Assembly: GCA_030268105.1 (NCBI GenBank) | Contig: BSDZ01000019.1 | Span: forward strand, 412,001 to 476,000 | Direction of reading: 5' to 3' | DNA from: Volvox africanus | Taxonomy: Eukaryota > Chlorophyta > Chlorophyceae > Chlamydomonadales > Volvocaceae | Length of the DNA stretch: 64,000 nt | Part shown: positions 50,076 through 64,000 of the stretch, piece by piece | Layout of the letters: each line of letters starts with the position of its first letter | Numbering within the stretch: the first letter of the stretch is position 1 | The notes under the pieces: generated by a model | Told to the model about the DNA's origin: nothing | Database searches by the model: none | The model's input: only the letters and a program-made list of their open reading frames with translations | Position numbers and translations under genes: made by a program

Positions 50076-51655
50076 TCTTTCTGGCGATGAATGAATTTTG
50101 CCATCGCGTGACTTTGCTGAGGCCAAACCAGCCCGGGCGACTGCGTATCCGCGGAAACTGGTTGACCGATGCGAGTACATCATACCAAGCGTCGCAAAGT
50201 TATGTTAAGATAGGGCAAATAGGCTTAGTTATTCCTATCTGGTCATTGGCGTATATGTGACTCGATGGGCGTCAGGTCCCCTTACGTCCCAATGTCACAG
50301 GGACGTTACTCGCTGTCGCGAAGAGGAAGCCTGGCACACGCGCGGCCGTCTACGAAAGCGATGTCACAAGGCTCAGAGTTAGGCCATGAGTTTTGTCCGT
50401 GCTCTGATTCCTGCTAATCGACCCCCGCTGGGAGAATCTGCTGGCCGATGGTTGAAGGCCGAGCAGTCAACCCAGGTATTTATGACGGTATAGTCCTGCA
50501 GCTGCGTGTCCAAAGCCTATATCTATTGCCCTATCATAATCTTTAGGCCTTGATCACCGAACCGATAAACGGAGTCCGATCAGGGCGGGCGACCAGTAGC
50601 TCATAGGGCCCACCGTCACATCCTTGCATGCTCCAATTGAAGGCCGGGACGATGCCATCGCCGAGTTGTGAATATTCATCAGAATTTTTTATCTCGCAGG
50701 CACCTACCACGAGCGGTCACAAGTTGGGCTCCTGACATTTCGACCATAACATTCTTGTATTCGTAATAGTACTAAGCATGGCGCTAAGGTGAAGTGCATT
50801 GAGTAGAGTTCCGAACCATCATCCGATAGTCGACATGCATAGCTAGCCCATTCGACTTTCTCTGTCGACGAGCTTGCTCTCGTGAAGCCCGGCGAATCAT
50901 CATATGTGCTAAGAGGGGTTCGGGTCGCATGCAGCCTTCTGAGTGTTTAGAGCATGGTAATGTCAACTGTTCATCCTGACACAGGACTTGGTCCAGTGGA
51001 TACATGTGAGTGCGTACATGTGACATGTACACATTCTATCCATGCATACCACATCCACTACATTGACGGCTAAATACAAGCAGAGGCTCGCCCAAGTGCA
51101 TAATTGAACTTCCGATGGTAAGTAATTGCTTCAACAAACCTACGGGGCCACCTCACCGGACGCTAGTCGGGACCCCTGGTCAGGACGGAAGCGCCTTGGC
51201 GCGCGGCACGTTTAACCAACACCACATTTGTTTCGCGCTGTTGTAACTGACAGTGATGATCTAACATTTCCATGAGCCGAATGCCACACAATACCCTTAA
51301 AATCTTTTGCCCTCGACGTCTGTACAAATCCCCATCGAATAGCATCCCATGTTATTCGTACCAGGACCGCCCAGTCTGCATACGCCTGCCCAGATGCATC
51401 CTCCCAGGCTGTGGGGTAAAAGACAAGACTGACAAAGGGCCTTTCCCACGCATCACACAAGCAGTGTTCGTCATTAGGATCCGACCAAAGTATATACCCT
51501 ACTACGAAGCCAACCCTACCTCAACCAAATCGCACCGCCGAGCCCTTTGCACGGCCCGCGGTAGTAAGCCATAACCACAGTGTGCAATATGGGTCCTTCC
51601 AGCCTTGCCGCACCACACGGTATCTCCGCACCCCTCCTTTCCCTACCGGCGTCCC
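50076..51655. other. Spacer between EXO70 3' end and metalloprotease start; no supported gene
   Basis: Includes the metalloprotease promoter region just upstream of 50075 and overlapping short frames near 51160-51575 on both strands. Nothing is recognised. Confidence 0.4.
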
Positions 51656-51660
51656 TTACA
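51656..51660 (-). terminator. TGTAA poly(A) signal of EXO70
   Basis: TGTAA on the minus strand, about 148 nt after the EXO70 stop codon. TGTAA is the usual polyadenylation signal in volvocine algae. Confidence 0.55.
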
Positions 51661-51807
51661 TGGCCGACAATCTTTTCATTGAATTTCCGTCCCTAATTAA
51701 AAACATCACGTGTTTTCCAGTTGGGCACATACGCTCCACACCGCTGTAAGGCCCTGCCCTTCCACATAGCCACCCACCGTGACCACGGGTATCCGCCTTT
51801 TGCTTCG

Positions 51808-54800
51808 TCATCGCCTCCAACCGACTGCGGTGCTACCCTTCGACCCCTTGTTGGCCATTGTCGTTTGGCTGCCACCGCGAGCTGCCGGCCGCGGCGGTGA
51901 CGCCACGTTCCCAATGGCCAATGCCGAAGACTGAGAGGACGACACGTTGCTGAGCGGTGGCGGCGGAAAGCTGCCGCCAGGGCCCACAGCGCCGCTTCCG
52001 CCCCGGGGCGCTGCGGCGCGGCCCTCGAACAGTGAGTGGTCAATAAGGAACTCGAGCTGCTCGGGAGGGTACCTGCGCGTGGCCGAGACGGATAGAACAG
52101 CGTAAGTCGTGGAGAGGAAATGTCTATTGGATGACAGGAACGCGCGGCTGCAGAACGAGGCCCATCCTTAATATACCAATACACGATGGGCCCAACCTTT
52201 CACGGCAGGAGATTTCCGCATATCTCCTCTGTCCCAAGCCCGTAACCCGTTGGAACTCGTCAGCGGAATAGGTGGCTTTGAACTACCGTACGGACTGCGC
52301 GTACCGCAGGTACTTCTCCGGGTGCGTCGAAAAGTCCACTGTTGTGTACCGGTCCCAAAATTCGCCATATAGGGGCAGAAGATCCTGTAGGAAAGCAGTG
52401 AAGGTTTATACCACGTGACATCGTGTGATTAACAAAATGTGTAAAAGCATTTACGGTTAAATGTTTTCACGCGATTTGCCTTGAGAGTGAAAACCGTTAT
52501 GTGAATCCTCGTTATCCCACCACCACGGGATGCGGTTGTGCTTGAAGTGCCGGTTAGGATTAGAGCCCCAGCTCAGGACCGTGGGTGGGACTGCCGTGTG
52601 CATGACCCATATGGCTTTCGCGAACCGATCATTCATGAAACCGGTTACAAAGCCACCCATTACGTTTGGCTATGTTGACAACTTTTTATCCATCTGGACC
52701 TTCGCCCTTGGCCACTTCCTTCCGCCTTGCCTACGACCCACCGACCTGCTTAACGACGTTGCGCACCGCGGCCTTGAGCTTTGCATCGGGAATGGTCCAG
52801 GCAGACTGCGATGAGAAAGCGGGCAGCGGAGATGGGATGTAGGAAGCGAGCAGGACAGAAGCGTCAGCGTGCAAGGCTGTGAGATTGCTGAGATAGCCAT
52901 GAATCTACTTCATCGTTTCTTCTCACGAGGGCGTCGAGCTCTCGGCCTTCACAAGCTTCACAGCTCCGCCTAGCTCTTCCCTGTGTAATACCGGAATGCC
53001 CCACCCGGATTGGGCATGGCGAAGCGCCCCAGCTGATCCAACCTTAATTTCCGCATAGCATCCGTCCATACCTGTTGCTTAAATATCGTGTCCAGCTGAT
53101 TGTTTATTTTGGCGAATTTCGACTTGACCCAGGCCTTAAAGCGACCAGGCTCGGAAGGCTCTACGTCTTCCTGCGTGGACCGAGGGAAACAAGAGTTTGA
53201 CGCTTTGACTGATGGGATCCACAAGCTTTTTGACATCATATCGGGCAACACTAAGAAGCACAGCGTGGTATATAGCACAGCGTGACGCCGCACGGCAAGC
53301 ATGAGACACGGAGGCATAGCATACGGAAAGGCATGGACAGTTCCATGTTTTCCATACTCGACATTTCAGGCCCATATCTGGGTTGGATGATTCCGTGAAG
53401 GACCCACCTCCTTTTACGGCCAAACATCGTTCGACAAGTACTCCCAGTGCTACCACCTGATTCCTTCTCACCTTACTCCCTCACTAGCACGGACAATCCG
53501 TCATACCTTCGTCCCTCACCTCCGTCACCAGCACCGCCTCCAGTGCCGAAATGAGTGTCCTCCAGGTTTTCTCATGGTAAGCCGCCCCGTAATGCTCCAC
53601 AATATCCTTATGGCGCTCGACCCATGCGATACCCAGGACACCCAGCCCGGTGGCGCCCCCGGCACCGGGCGTTTCCGCCGCCATGGCGGGGTCCTTATCG
53701 CCATCGACGTCGGAGGCATTGCCACCGCTTTTCATGTTGCCACGCTTGCCGCTGCGGCGCTTCGCTCCGGAGCCGTCGGATTCCCCGATACCTTCCACCT
53801 CCTGACCAGTGGATTTGCTAAGCTGCTGCAACTGCCGCTGGGCTGTTTTGTCAGCTGAAAAGAACGCGTTCCGCATCCCCGTTGAACAATTGCACAATCG
53901 TAAAATAGGCAGGCTTTCAAGAAGATAATGATTGCCAGGAAGGAAATTTGTACACAGGAAATGGCTTAATATGAAAGATAAGCAATACTTGGAAGCAACA
54001 CATTAAAAATGCGCAAAAGAGTGAACACAGTGGAAAAGCAGACTCCTGTAAGCCCTAGAGGAAGAACCCAAAGAATTTGATCCTTCCATGATGCCGGCAT
54101 TTCAGCTTTGTTACCCGCACTGATGCTCGCGGATACAGGTAACAAGAACGCACACCCATGACCCGCTCTCCTCACGCCGATTCTATTCGGTCCTCACCCG
54201 CCGCCGCCTGCTCCACCGTCCACACCATGTAGTGCACGTTGTTCATGAGGAACAAGTCACCTAGCGCGGGAATCTTGTATGACCGGGCCTTAGCCTCCAG
54301 GGACTGCAAAGGGCCCGACACAGGTCGCCACGGCTTATATATCCGCAGGACCAAATATGCAGTCGTATGACACGTGTGACCGAGTCCGCTGATGACTGGT
54401 AAAGAAAGAAAGACACATGTCCTCTAACGGCGCAGACTGGAGGAGCATTGCAAAAGCACGGCCCAATGTTCTGCCGCCCAGAACTAGAGCCCTGGGTAAC
54501 GAACAATGATGCTCTCATAATGGCTACTAATCCTCGTATATCCCACACGTCACGAAGGAACTTGGTGTGGATTTACTGGCATGCATCTCTACCCTTCACA
54601 CCTGCGTCCGATGAACACATCGACACTACGCGCCTGCACACTCACACCGTTTGCAACAGCCATACGGACAGCCGCTTAACAAGCGGAAGCTAACCTAGCC
54701 CGCCCGCACTGACCTCCAGCAACCGCATGAGGATGTGCATAATGGAGGAGCTGGCTGCTGCTGCGGCCGCCTCGTTGGCCCCTCCCCCGGCGGAGGATAC

Positions 54801-57800
54801 ACTGCCGGCTCCCGGAGAGAAGAGCAGCGTCAGCGCATTGGGGTACGTGAACAAGCGCTGCGGCTCAGGAGCAGACCGGACAGCGGAGTTAAAGAAGCCG
54901 AGGACTTGCCATGCTTGTGAATTCTAGTCTGGCGGGTGCGTACAACTGCGAAGGAAAGCACTGAGTACAGAGATGACACAGAATCAAAGACACAGTGCCA
55001 GGCCAGAGTAAAATGGCCAGCAAAGTGGAACAGTTATTTTGTATAGGAAGCGAATAGTATGGAATAATGAATCAAATGGCCACCAAAGGCGAGCGGGGAG
55101 ATGATGGATATGTTGTTGTGTGATGATTTGTTCCGAGCCAGGACCACTATTACCATGCAGTTTTGGATCCAATTACCCTCTCATATGCCTGCACGCCTTC
55201 ACCCCTAACGCGTAATAAGTCCATGCCCAGGTTTGCGGTTCGGGTTTCCGAACCTCTCCCCGTTAACGAACCTTAAGGAAGCTGAGGATGGTGGCGCATA
55301 TCGGATGTACGGTGCCGTCAAGCATGGTGAGCTTGGACACGGCTTCGGAGCCGTACGCCCCCGAACCCTGCATCCCCCGGCTGCCCACACCCTCCTCGAA
55401 ATCCGCATACAGCTGGCAGGCGGATGGGCAGGAAGCTTTCGCGAGTTCAAAATAAATATAAAAACAAATGAATTTGCAGTAAAAAATAGAATCAAAACCC
55501 CAGATAATACCCAAGCGAAAGATAATATTGAGGCGTCGTGCCATTTTCCGGAGCCGGATAGCTGAATAGGCCTGTTTTGGGTTGGGTACATAAAGCGGGC
55601 CGCGCACTCCAGCGTTCAGGAACAGCAGCGAATACGGCTCTGTACCGTAATTCCAGATGGGTATGCAGATGGTGGAATGAGGGTAAAGTTGTTGCTCTAT
55701 GCAGCCAAGATCATTCTCTACCCTGAACCCTCTGCGCGCTTCTCACCTGCCTTGCCGATCTGCCGATCATGACTCCCAGCAGATGTGCCTCGTTAAGCAA
55801 CCCCGTGCAGCGCTCCCGGGCCGATAACAGATCGTCCAAGTACGGCAGCAGGTCCTTTCATCGTGAAAGCGCGGTTCCGAAACGATGTAACAAACATGCG
55901 CGTAGGGTGGTTGGCTTTAGAGAGGCGGGCATGCAACAGAGCTGCGTTCAGCTGCCCAACAATTGAAGATTGTATCGGTGCCTAGGTGCCTCACAAAGAA
56001 GATCCACCAAGTGATCCCCATAAGCCCCTTATCGGCAAGACTGCCCAACATGGTGAATGCTATATGCCGTATTTGGCTTCCGTTACTACCCATTTTCTCA
56101 GGCTCTTCTCACCATTAGGGATTGATGCATTTGCAGCAGCACAAATACCCGGTCGGGGGACCTGCTGGTGCCTCGCCCCTCGCACACGGCCTTGCCAACC
56201 TGCAACCACCCATAACCAATCTCGAGTCGTACGGATCAACCTGTGTGGGAATTTTCCTAGGCTGACACCCGAGCTGTTCAAAGCCTATTACGAAGAAACT
56301 TTTTGATCCACTGGAATGAGGTTTAAGAGAACCTGCAAACAGTACGGATCGCAACTGAAAAATGTCATCGCTCATTTAAGCGTCGCTAGCCGGTGCTTGA
56401 AATTTCGATTTAATTAAATGATCAGGTGGTTTTATAATTTTAGGGTCGCCATGGCCCTAGTGGTATTATGGCGGCCGCCATGGCGGTTTCAGAGCGGTTT
56501 CGACCGTAGCCAAATAGTGAGGGTGAAGGTCCCTCAAGCTTGTACTATCTTTCCCTTCCCTTACCTGGAGCACCAGCCGTAGCGAGCGGCTGATCGTTTC
56601 GGAGAATGTCACTTCGTCGTACGGCGATGACCAGACCTTTGCATGTCACGTTGAGGGTTTTCGAACAGGAAAACCGGAAGACGAAGTGAAGAGAGCAAGA
56701 GGGACTGGGCTTGAGTCATTTAAAGGATTGTGGTGGGAAAAGGGAAAAGGCAGCAGATAGAAGGGGCCAGTGGCCCTTGCACGCCTCGGACTGCGAACGG
56801 CAAAGGCCCTAAAGACGCCGGCAACAGGACTTAATGCCGCAAGCACCAGGCGGCATGTTTTATGTTCTGTTCTGAGCCATCCCACCCGCACGCACGTCCG
56901 CACCGGCATCCGGGTGTCGCTCATGGGGCGGTGGACGGACATGCCGCCGGGGCTGAGATTGTTTTGTCCTTGAAAACCGCAGAGAACAGGAATATTTCCT
57001 TACCCGTCCCATCTTTACCCAATGCGATATGTTTCGTAAGCTGCCAGTTAGGTTAACTACTTTGGGTTTGTTCGATGCCCGCGTTTCGTTTGTACGTTTT
57101 GCTTGGTGGCCTGCCTGGCATTTTGCGCCTTTAAGCTTACGTCTTGCGCCAGCGCCAGCTCCGCCGCCGCGCCCACAAGGAGCACCCTCAGCTGCACGGC
57201 CCAGCCAGACACTAACCGCTGAAGCTGGTCTGCGCTCTGCAGCGCCAGCCCCGACGGTAGGGAGGTAGGATCGAGCCCCACGAGCGCCAGAAGCATATCC
57301 AAGGAGCGGCTGCGGGCCTAAACGTGAGGACCAAGACCATTCACAGTAAGGAAGGCGCCACGGGCGGATAATGAGTGGGGGCGTCCAGTACAAGTGTAAA
57401 CCGAATAACCCGGTGCTCTGAGGCTCTACGCAACAGCAGTCCTCACCTGCGCGTAGGTATCGAGGCAAGTAACGTGGCGGGCCCGCAACATGGCCTCAGC
57501 CAGGCGTGATACCCGGGCAACAGCAGCGGGCGGCAGCAGTTCCAAATCCGGGTGGGAAAGGCTATCTGACGGGATTTTAACACCGTGGGCCAGACCGGAA
57601 GGAATATTAGGGAGTACAGACGCTTAACAGAGAGGGAAGGGAAATGAAAAAACAGTTGCCCTCCCGCGCACAATTCTGGGCTAAAAAGTAATCATATGGC
57701 ACCTCCCGCTCGTCTAAACCCCTAGTGTTTCGTTACGCAAATATCACCGGATAAAAACAAACAACATGCATTCAAACCTGCGCTCCCAAGTGCTTCGAAT

Positions 57801-59177
57801 CGCGTATGCTTGTTTTACACCTATGTGTATGCCTGTTTATGTGTATGCCTGTATGCCTGTATGCCTGTATGCCTGTTTATCCTCGCTTATGCTTGTTTTA
57901 CACCTCCGACTCCTGTACTTCTGATTCCTGCCGGTTAAGCCGCAATTCTTAAACCAAATCAGTGCATAAGCCCTGTACCTCTGAGATGCTCCGGTGATGC
58001 CTTTTCAGTCAGCCACGCAGCCGAGGGCAGCCGCGCAGCACTGTGCTGCGCTAGCACTCCTGAGAAGTCCGCCTCACAGTCACGCATGGCCTTCTCATAT
58101 AAGTCCATTGCGTTTTCATATGCCTGCGTGTGAGTATGAGCTCATATGAGTCACTTTCCACATTCACCTTCATGTGTTTTGGCGCCCGGAAATCCAGACG
58201 TGTCCATAAAAATGTCTCGATTTGAGCTGCACGATGTGCAGCTCTAACCGCAGCATGTATCGTGCGACACCCACCATGTTGCGCGACGTGAACAACTTTT
58301 CATTGCCACGCGATATAATGGATCGCATGCATAGCACAAAAAGCCCATACCAATCACAATGCCACATGCCAACTACGGGTCTCCGTGTGGATGTGGGGAA
58401 GAGTCAATGAGACCCGCCCGGTGTACCTGCTCCACCGCGTTGACGTTACCACCATCCATGTACGCCTCTAGGTGGGATAACGCCTCCTCGAGTCTCCCAA
58501 CTGCCGACAGGAACTGTTCCAGTTGCTTCTCATCTCGGCCAGGGCCCAGTCGAAGCACGCTCTCAACCTACGTGGGGAAAGAGTCCGTGGCGAGAAGGCA
58601 GGACAAGCCACTGCTGGGTCCAGCGAGGTAAAGACTCATGATTGGCTGCTACGAATGCCAGTGATGGCGCATGGTAACTAAAATAAAACAAAAAATAAAA
58701 AATAAAGTTTCTGCAGTGGAGGGGTTACAGCTGCGTGAGATTGGGTATGTCATCCAACCTGGCCTAGTCCCTCCTACTCCCTCCAACCTAGCGCCATCCC
58801 CAACAGGCTTAAGCATGATGTCACAAATGTGAACCAGAATATGCACAGATAAAGAAATTCGAATGAACAATTCCTCATCGAAATGTTGGCACGGGACGGG
58901 ACGGGACAGGACGGGACGGGACACCAGGTGCACTGACCTTTCGTGACACATCAATATGCTGCAAGAGTTCTTGTGTTTCAGCTTTCGCCAACGTAATACA
59001 TTCCTCCGCCCACGTCAACGCTGTTGCACGCTCGTGTATAGGCGCCAACTTGAGATTCAGCTCTGACAGCTTTACTTGTAGAGAATGCAAGACTGCATCG
59101 CCCTCTGCAGTCAATCGAGCATAGAGCTGCAACGCCGCGGTGACTTGCTCGGCCTGCTCGGCTAAGCTCTGGCCCAT
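51808..59177 (-). CDS. EXO70: Exocyst complex subunit EXO70
   Basis: EXO70 tethers secretory vesicles to the plasma membrane as part of the octameric exocyst. Exons: 59177-58938, 58567-58427, 58123-57979, 57565-57447, 57317-57141, 56636-56565, 55854-55747, 55412-55272, 54923-54714, 54303-54198, 53854-53520, 53170-53072, 52805-52746, 52384-52287, 52072-51808, totalling 2316 nt and 771 aa with all phases matching. Landmarks: an N-terminal coiled coil (about 1-80); LELLPPAAVARVSRLAEAML; LDGTVHPICATILSFLK; LGDLFLMNNVHYMVWTVE, the family's FLMNN motif; GIAWVERHKDIVEHYG; AWTIPDAKLKAAVRNVVKQ; and HPEKYLRYAQ, then DHSLFEG near the C-terminus. It is longer than plant EXO70 (about 640 aa) because of a Gly/Ser/charged insert of about 60 residues in exon 11 and a Ser/Pro-rich tail of about 70 residues after LFEG. 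A single start ATG opens the coiled-coil exon. Confidence 0.94.
56930..57000. repeat. Dispersed repeat shared with MINE intron (copy 1)
   Basis: GGACGGACATGCCGCCGGGG, then GCTGAGATTG and AAAACCGC...GAA, in intron 5 of EXO70. The match at 61020-61085 is about 90% over some 65 bp, same orientation. Confidence 0.75.
57825..57882. repeat. Short TGTATGCC minisatellite in intron 3 of EXO70
   Basis: About six imperfect copies of an 8-bp TGTATGCC unit between EXO70 exons 3 and 4. Confidence 0.8.
58891..58922. repeat. (CGGGA)n pentanucleotide next to EXO70 exon 1 donor
   Basis: Six near-perfect copies immediately inside intron 1. Confidence 0.85.
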
Positions 59178-60468
59178 GGACGACCGCTGTCAGAAGTTAC
59201 AGCCCTTTTCGGCTTTGGGTCAACTCCAAATTGCTATCATATTATGAGGCCTTTGTATACTCGCCTAAATTTTTTAACGGACTTCGTCTGTCTGAGAAAA
59301 TTCCTTGGCCTCTTGGCACATGGCGGACTCGGATTGAACTCCAGCTATACTGCACCAAGCAGTAATATAATTAAAAAATATTTCAAATCAGTGAAATTAG
59401 TGAAAGAAAGTCTTCAGGTGCCTTAACTATCTCTCTACCGGACTTCTGTTCTGACCACTGACACATTATAGAAATCGCTCGCGTTCCCTTGCAAAGTGCC
59501 GAATGACACTACCAAGTCACCTAAAGATTACATGCAAAGGAGCTTAGCTGTTATTTATTGACTGCTACAAGGCAGTAAGACAGCTGCCCGGCGAGTCGCA
59601 AGCCACCGGTCCTGGGACAATTCGGTGTGGTCTGCGTTAACAGCACATCGTTGCCTCAATAACGGATCAATCGGTTTGGTTCACATCTTGATCTTGACCA
59701 TGCGTCACAAGAATTAAATCAAGCAGTTTGACGTATCTTATCTTACCCGGGAGAGCAGTGCATCCTGTACAAGCCGTACAACATATACAACTCCATATGA
59801 AGTCGAGCTAAGTAACGTCAAACCATGACTATGCGCGTCAGTGTCACATCGATGGTTGTACATGCAGCCGCGTAAGAACAGACATGGCACAGAAAATGGC
59901 ATCAGTACTGCCGACAGTAATAACACGCAAACCGAACCAGACGAACACGCAAACCGAACACAGATTTCGTGTAAACTTCTCGCTCCACTTCATGGAAACT
60001 CTACCGTTATACCGTATCAACTGGACATGCCAACGGGACCCGCAAGCGGATGAACACGCGCCAATAGGGACCCCTCCACCTGTCCGTTGGAAAGAAATAC
60101 CGTAGGTCACGAACAAGGACTTGTAACGACACCATTATAACAACGAATTGCATGTGCCACCTTCCGAAATTTTAAACATGGCGCAAGTGTAAACTTTTCG
60201 CCCCAGAATATTACAATCCCAATCAACAGAGATCTGATTACGCTGGCGTGGGGCCCTTCAGCGCCGCACAACCCAATTTTTACATGCGCAATCGTGAACC
60301 TCAAGCTAGTGAGTTTTAGTTAGTTGGATACCGCCAGCTTGCAGATGTCGGTGGTCAATAGGGCAGCTCCATGCTTGTACAGTACAGCAGACCTGCAAAT
60401 CAAAAGGGATTTGCTCCTAATCGCATGCCCGGTCACTGTGCGTAGGTGAGTTCACATGGTAGATGCAG
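59178..60468. other. Spacer between MINE 3' end and EXO70 start; no supported gene
   Basis: Short overlapping frames near 59840-60116 only. It should contain the EXO70 promoter. Confidence 0.45.
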
Positions 60469-60473
60469 TTACA
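60469..60473 (-). terminator. TGTAA poly(A) signal of MINE
   Basis: TGTAA on the minus strand, about 159 nt after the MINE stop codon, in the position expected for volvocine 3' ends. Confidence 0.55.
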
Positions 60474-60631
60474 GTGTACTGAGAGAGCACTTGTCGAGCC
60501 TCGCCCATGTGTGTGAAAGTCGCTACACCGGCCAAGACGACTACACGAGAGCTGCGTGTTTACCAAACTATTTCTCAAAATACACTTTAAAGCACGTTAA
60601 GGCACTGGAATGAAGGTGCTCACCGGTCAGC

Positions 60632-61713
60632 TTAGCAGCCCATAGGAAAGCGGCTCGACGGGTCTGAGTGAAGATCTGTTGGGTCCCACTCAAGTAGGAC
60701 ACCTTCCGAACCAGACTCCGTGTAACCATCGGAAGCGAAACGAGTTTCGGCCTTAACGCGGCGCACGGGGATCGCCACGCAGTACACGGTTCCCAGACCG
60801 GGGTCGTCGCTGATTTCAACCTGTTTGGCCCACGGTTTGCGGAGATGCGAGATCAGACGTAATCGAGACGTTGGCGAACATGCAGCGCCGACAAGCAGTG
60901 GGGCTGGTCCCAATGGCTGAGAGTAGCACATTGCATTCATTCAGGCATATCAGTATAGGCGACACAAACAGGCACTCTACACCGATCGGTTGCTTTGTGA
61001 CGCGTGTCTGTTTCTGAGCGCTGGACGGACATGCCGCCGGGGCTGAGATTGGTTTGTCCTAGAAAACCGCGAAGTGCAGGAAACAAGACAGTCAGAAAAT
61101 ACTGGCAATTTAAGTACGGCACACCTCAATCGCATCCTCTGACTCGATGTCGACGAAATCCTGAAGCGCCCGTGCAATTGTCTTTTTCAGCTCTCCAAGC
61201 GAACCAGGACTCATTCCACAGCGATCTGCGACCTGGCGCATACATGCCCAATATCATGAACATCAAGATGAAGGATTCCCAATTATAATAAGTCGGAATC
61301 CATGGTGGGATGGAAAGCTCCAAAGATGTTCGGGTGCTACTTAAGTCCAAATGCCCAGACCAACTAGTGCTCACCAACACCATTTTTAGTCGTCGCTTGA
61401 CCTCTTCTTTAGGTGTAACATCTTTAGGCTTGTTCGGAAAGAATATGTTGAAGCAGAGTTGGAGCTTATGGATGAGTTCGCTGACCGCGTTGCCTGAAGG
61501 CCGCGGGGACCGGATGAAAGCACCACCCACTGTGCGCACAAGTGCTCGCGGCACATCATGCTGGTAGCATGCCACTCGCCGAGGGACCGTTCCGCGTAAG
61601 CCGTGCAGACCATGAGGTCCGGCAGCAGCGCCTTTCCAATTTTCGGTGCAGGACGCCCGCAAGTAACTGCGGTTGAACCATCCAGCGCCACAGTGTACAA
61701 CTGTTCGGTCCAT
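60632..61713 (-). CDS. MINE: Chloroplast division-site factor MinE
   Basis: MinE restricts the MinCD inhibitor so that the plastid FtsZ ring forms at mid-plastid. Three exons (61713-61375, 61232-61125, 60820-60632) join in phase 0 and give 211 aa. Motifs run in the expected order: FPNKPKDVTPKEEVKRRLKM and VLVADRCGMSPG (anti-MinCD helix region), IARALQDFVDIESEDAIE, then DDPGLGTVYCVAIPVRRVK, the conserved end of plastid MinE. The first 75 or so residues after the ATG at 61713 are Arg/Ser/Ala-rich with few acidic residues, as expected for a chloroplast transit peptide. The frame is open further upstream only through a TTG codon, so this ATG is the chosen start. A non-conserved tail of about 30 residues follows the RRVKAE motif. 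Confidence 0.94.
61020..61085. repeat. Dispersed repeat shared with EXO70 intron (copy 2)
   Basis: Same block as 56930-57000, in intron 2 of MINE. Confidence 0.75.
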
Positions 61714-63868
<2,155 letters not shown>

Positions 63869-63917
63869 GTATATATATATATATATCCCCCGTATATATC
63901 CCCCGTATATATCCCCC

Positions 63918-63968
<51 letters not shown>
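63869..63968. repeat. (AT)n with CCCCCGTATATAT units
   Basis: AT repeat on the other side of SINE-like copy 2, interrupted by four CCCCCGTATATAT-type units. Confidence 0.9.
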
Positions 63969-63970
<2 letters not shown>

Positions 63971-64000
63971 CCGACCAAGAGCGGGCCATAGACCCTAAAG

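Noticed and set aside
56860..57468. 202-codon minus-strand frame overlapping EXO70 exons 4-5
   Set aside because: Out of frame with the EXO70 motifs and crosses its splice sites.

Overview
The window is nuclear DNA of a eukaryote, most likely a volvocine/chlamydomonadalean green alga. The reasons are: dense short-exon genes with GT-AG introns; a gametolysin/VMP-type matrix metalloprotease and secreted subtilases, two of the three proteases ending in hydroxyproline-rich (SPPSPP-type) tails; a nuclear chloroplast MinE gene; TGTAA poly(A)-like signals behind two genes; and short CCCTAAAA (Chlamydomonas-type telomere) runs inside it. The species cannot be fixed from sequence alone.

Layout. Almost every recognisable gene is on the minus strand. 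Positions 1-9537 hold the first 16 exons of secreted subtilase A, which runs off the left edge before its catalytic Ser exon. Positions 9538-18638 hold a LINE remnant, one arm of a large inverted repeat and unexplained AT-rich DNA. Positions 18639-37552 hold subtilase B, a complete 24-exon gene (1359 codons by my model) whose last exon is a 343-residue Pro-rich tail. Positions 37553-45601 are mostly gene-poor, with one small plus-strand membrane-protein gene (41834-42619). Positions 45602-50075 hold a VMP/gametolysin-like metalloprotease with a Pro-rich tail (10 exons, 802 aa). Positions 51808-59177 hold the exocyst subunit EXO70 (15 exons, 771 aa). Positions 60632-61713 hold MINE (3 exons, 211 aa). 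The right end is SINE-like and AT-repeat DNA.

I built the gene models by hand from splice sites, reading phase and family motifs. For the complete genes the summed exon lengths are multiples of three. The two subtilases share exon lengths almost one for one, which is strong internal support.

Functional reading. Subtilases A and B and the metalloprotease form a same-strand cluster of secreted proteases, of the kinds known in volvocine algae to digest sporangial wall or extracellular matrix (sporangin/VheA subtilases; gametolysin/VMP metalloproteases). EXO70 and MINE are housekeeping neighbours. The most unusual feature is a pair of near-identical 1.8-2.2 kb inverted arms (12199-14402 and 22649-24412). 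They enclose exons 19-24 of subtilase B, so recombination between them would flip the C-terminal part of a functional-looking gene. Protease introns also carry several short repeat families, palindromes and microsatellites that I could not assign to a named family.
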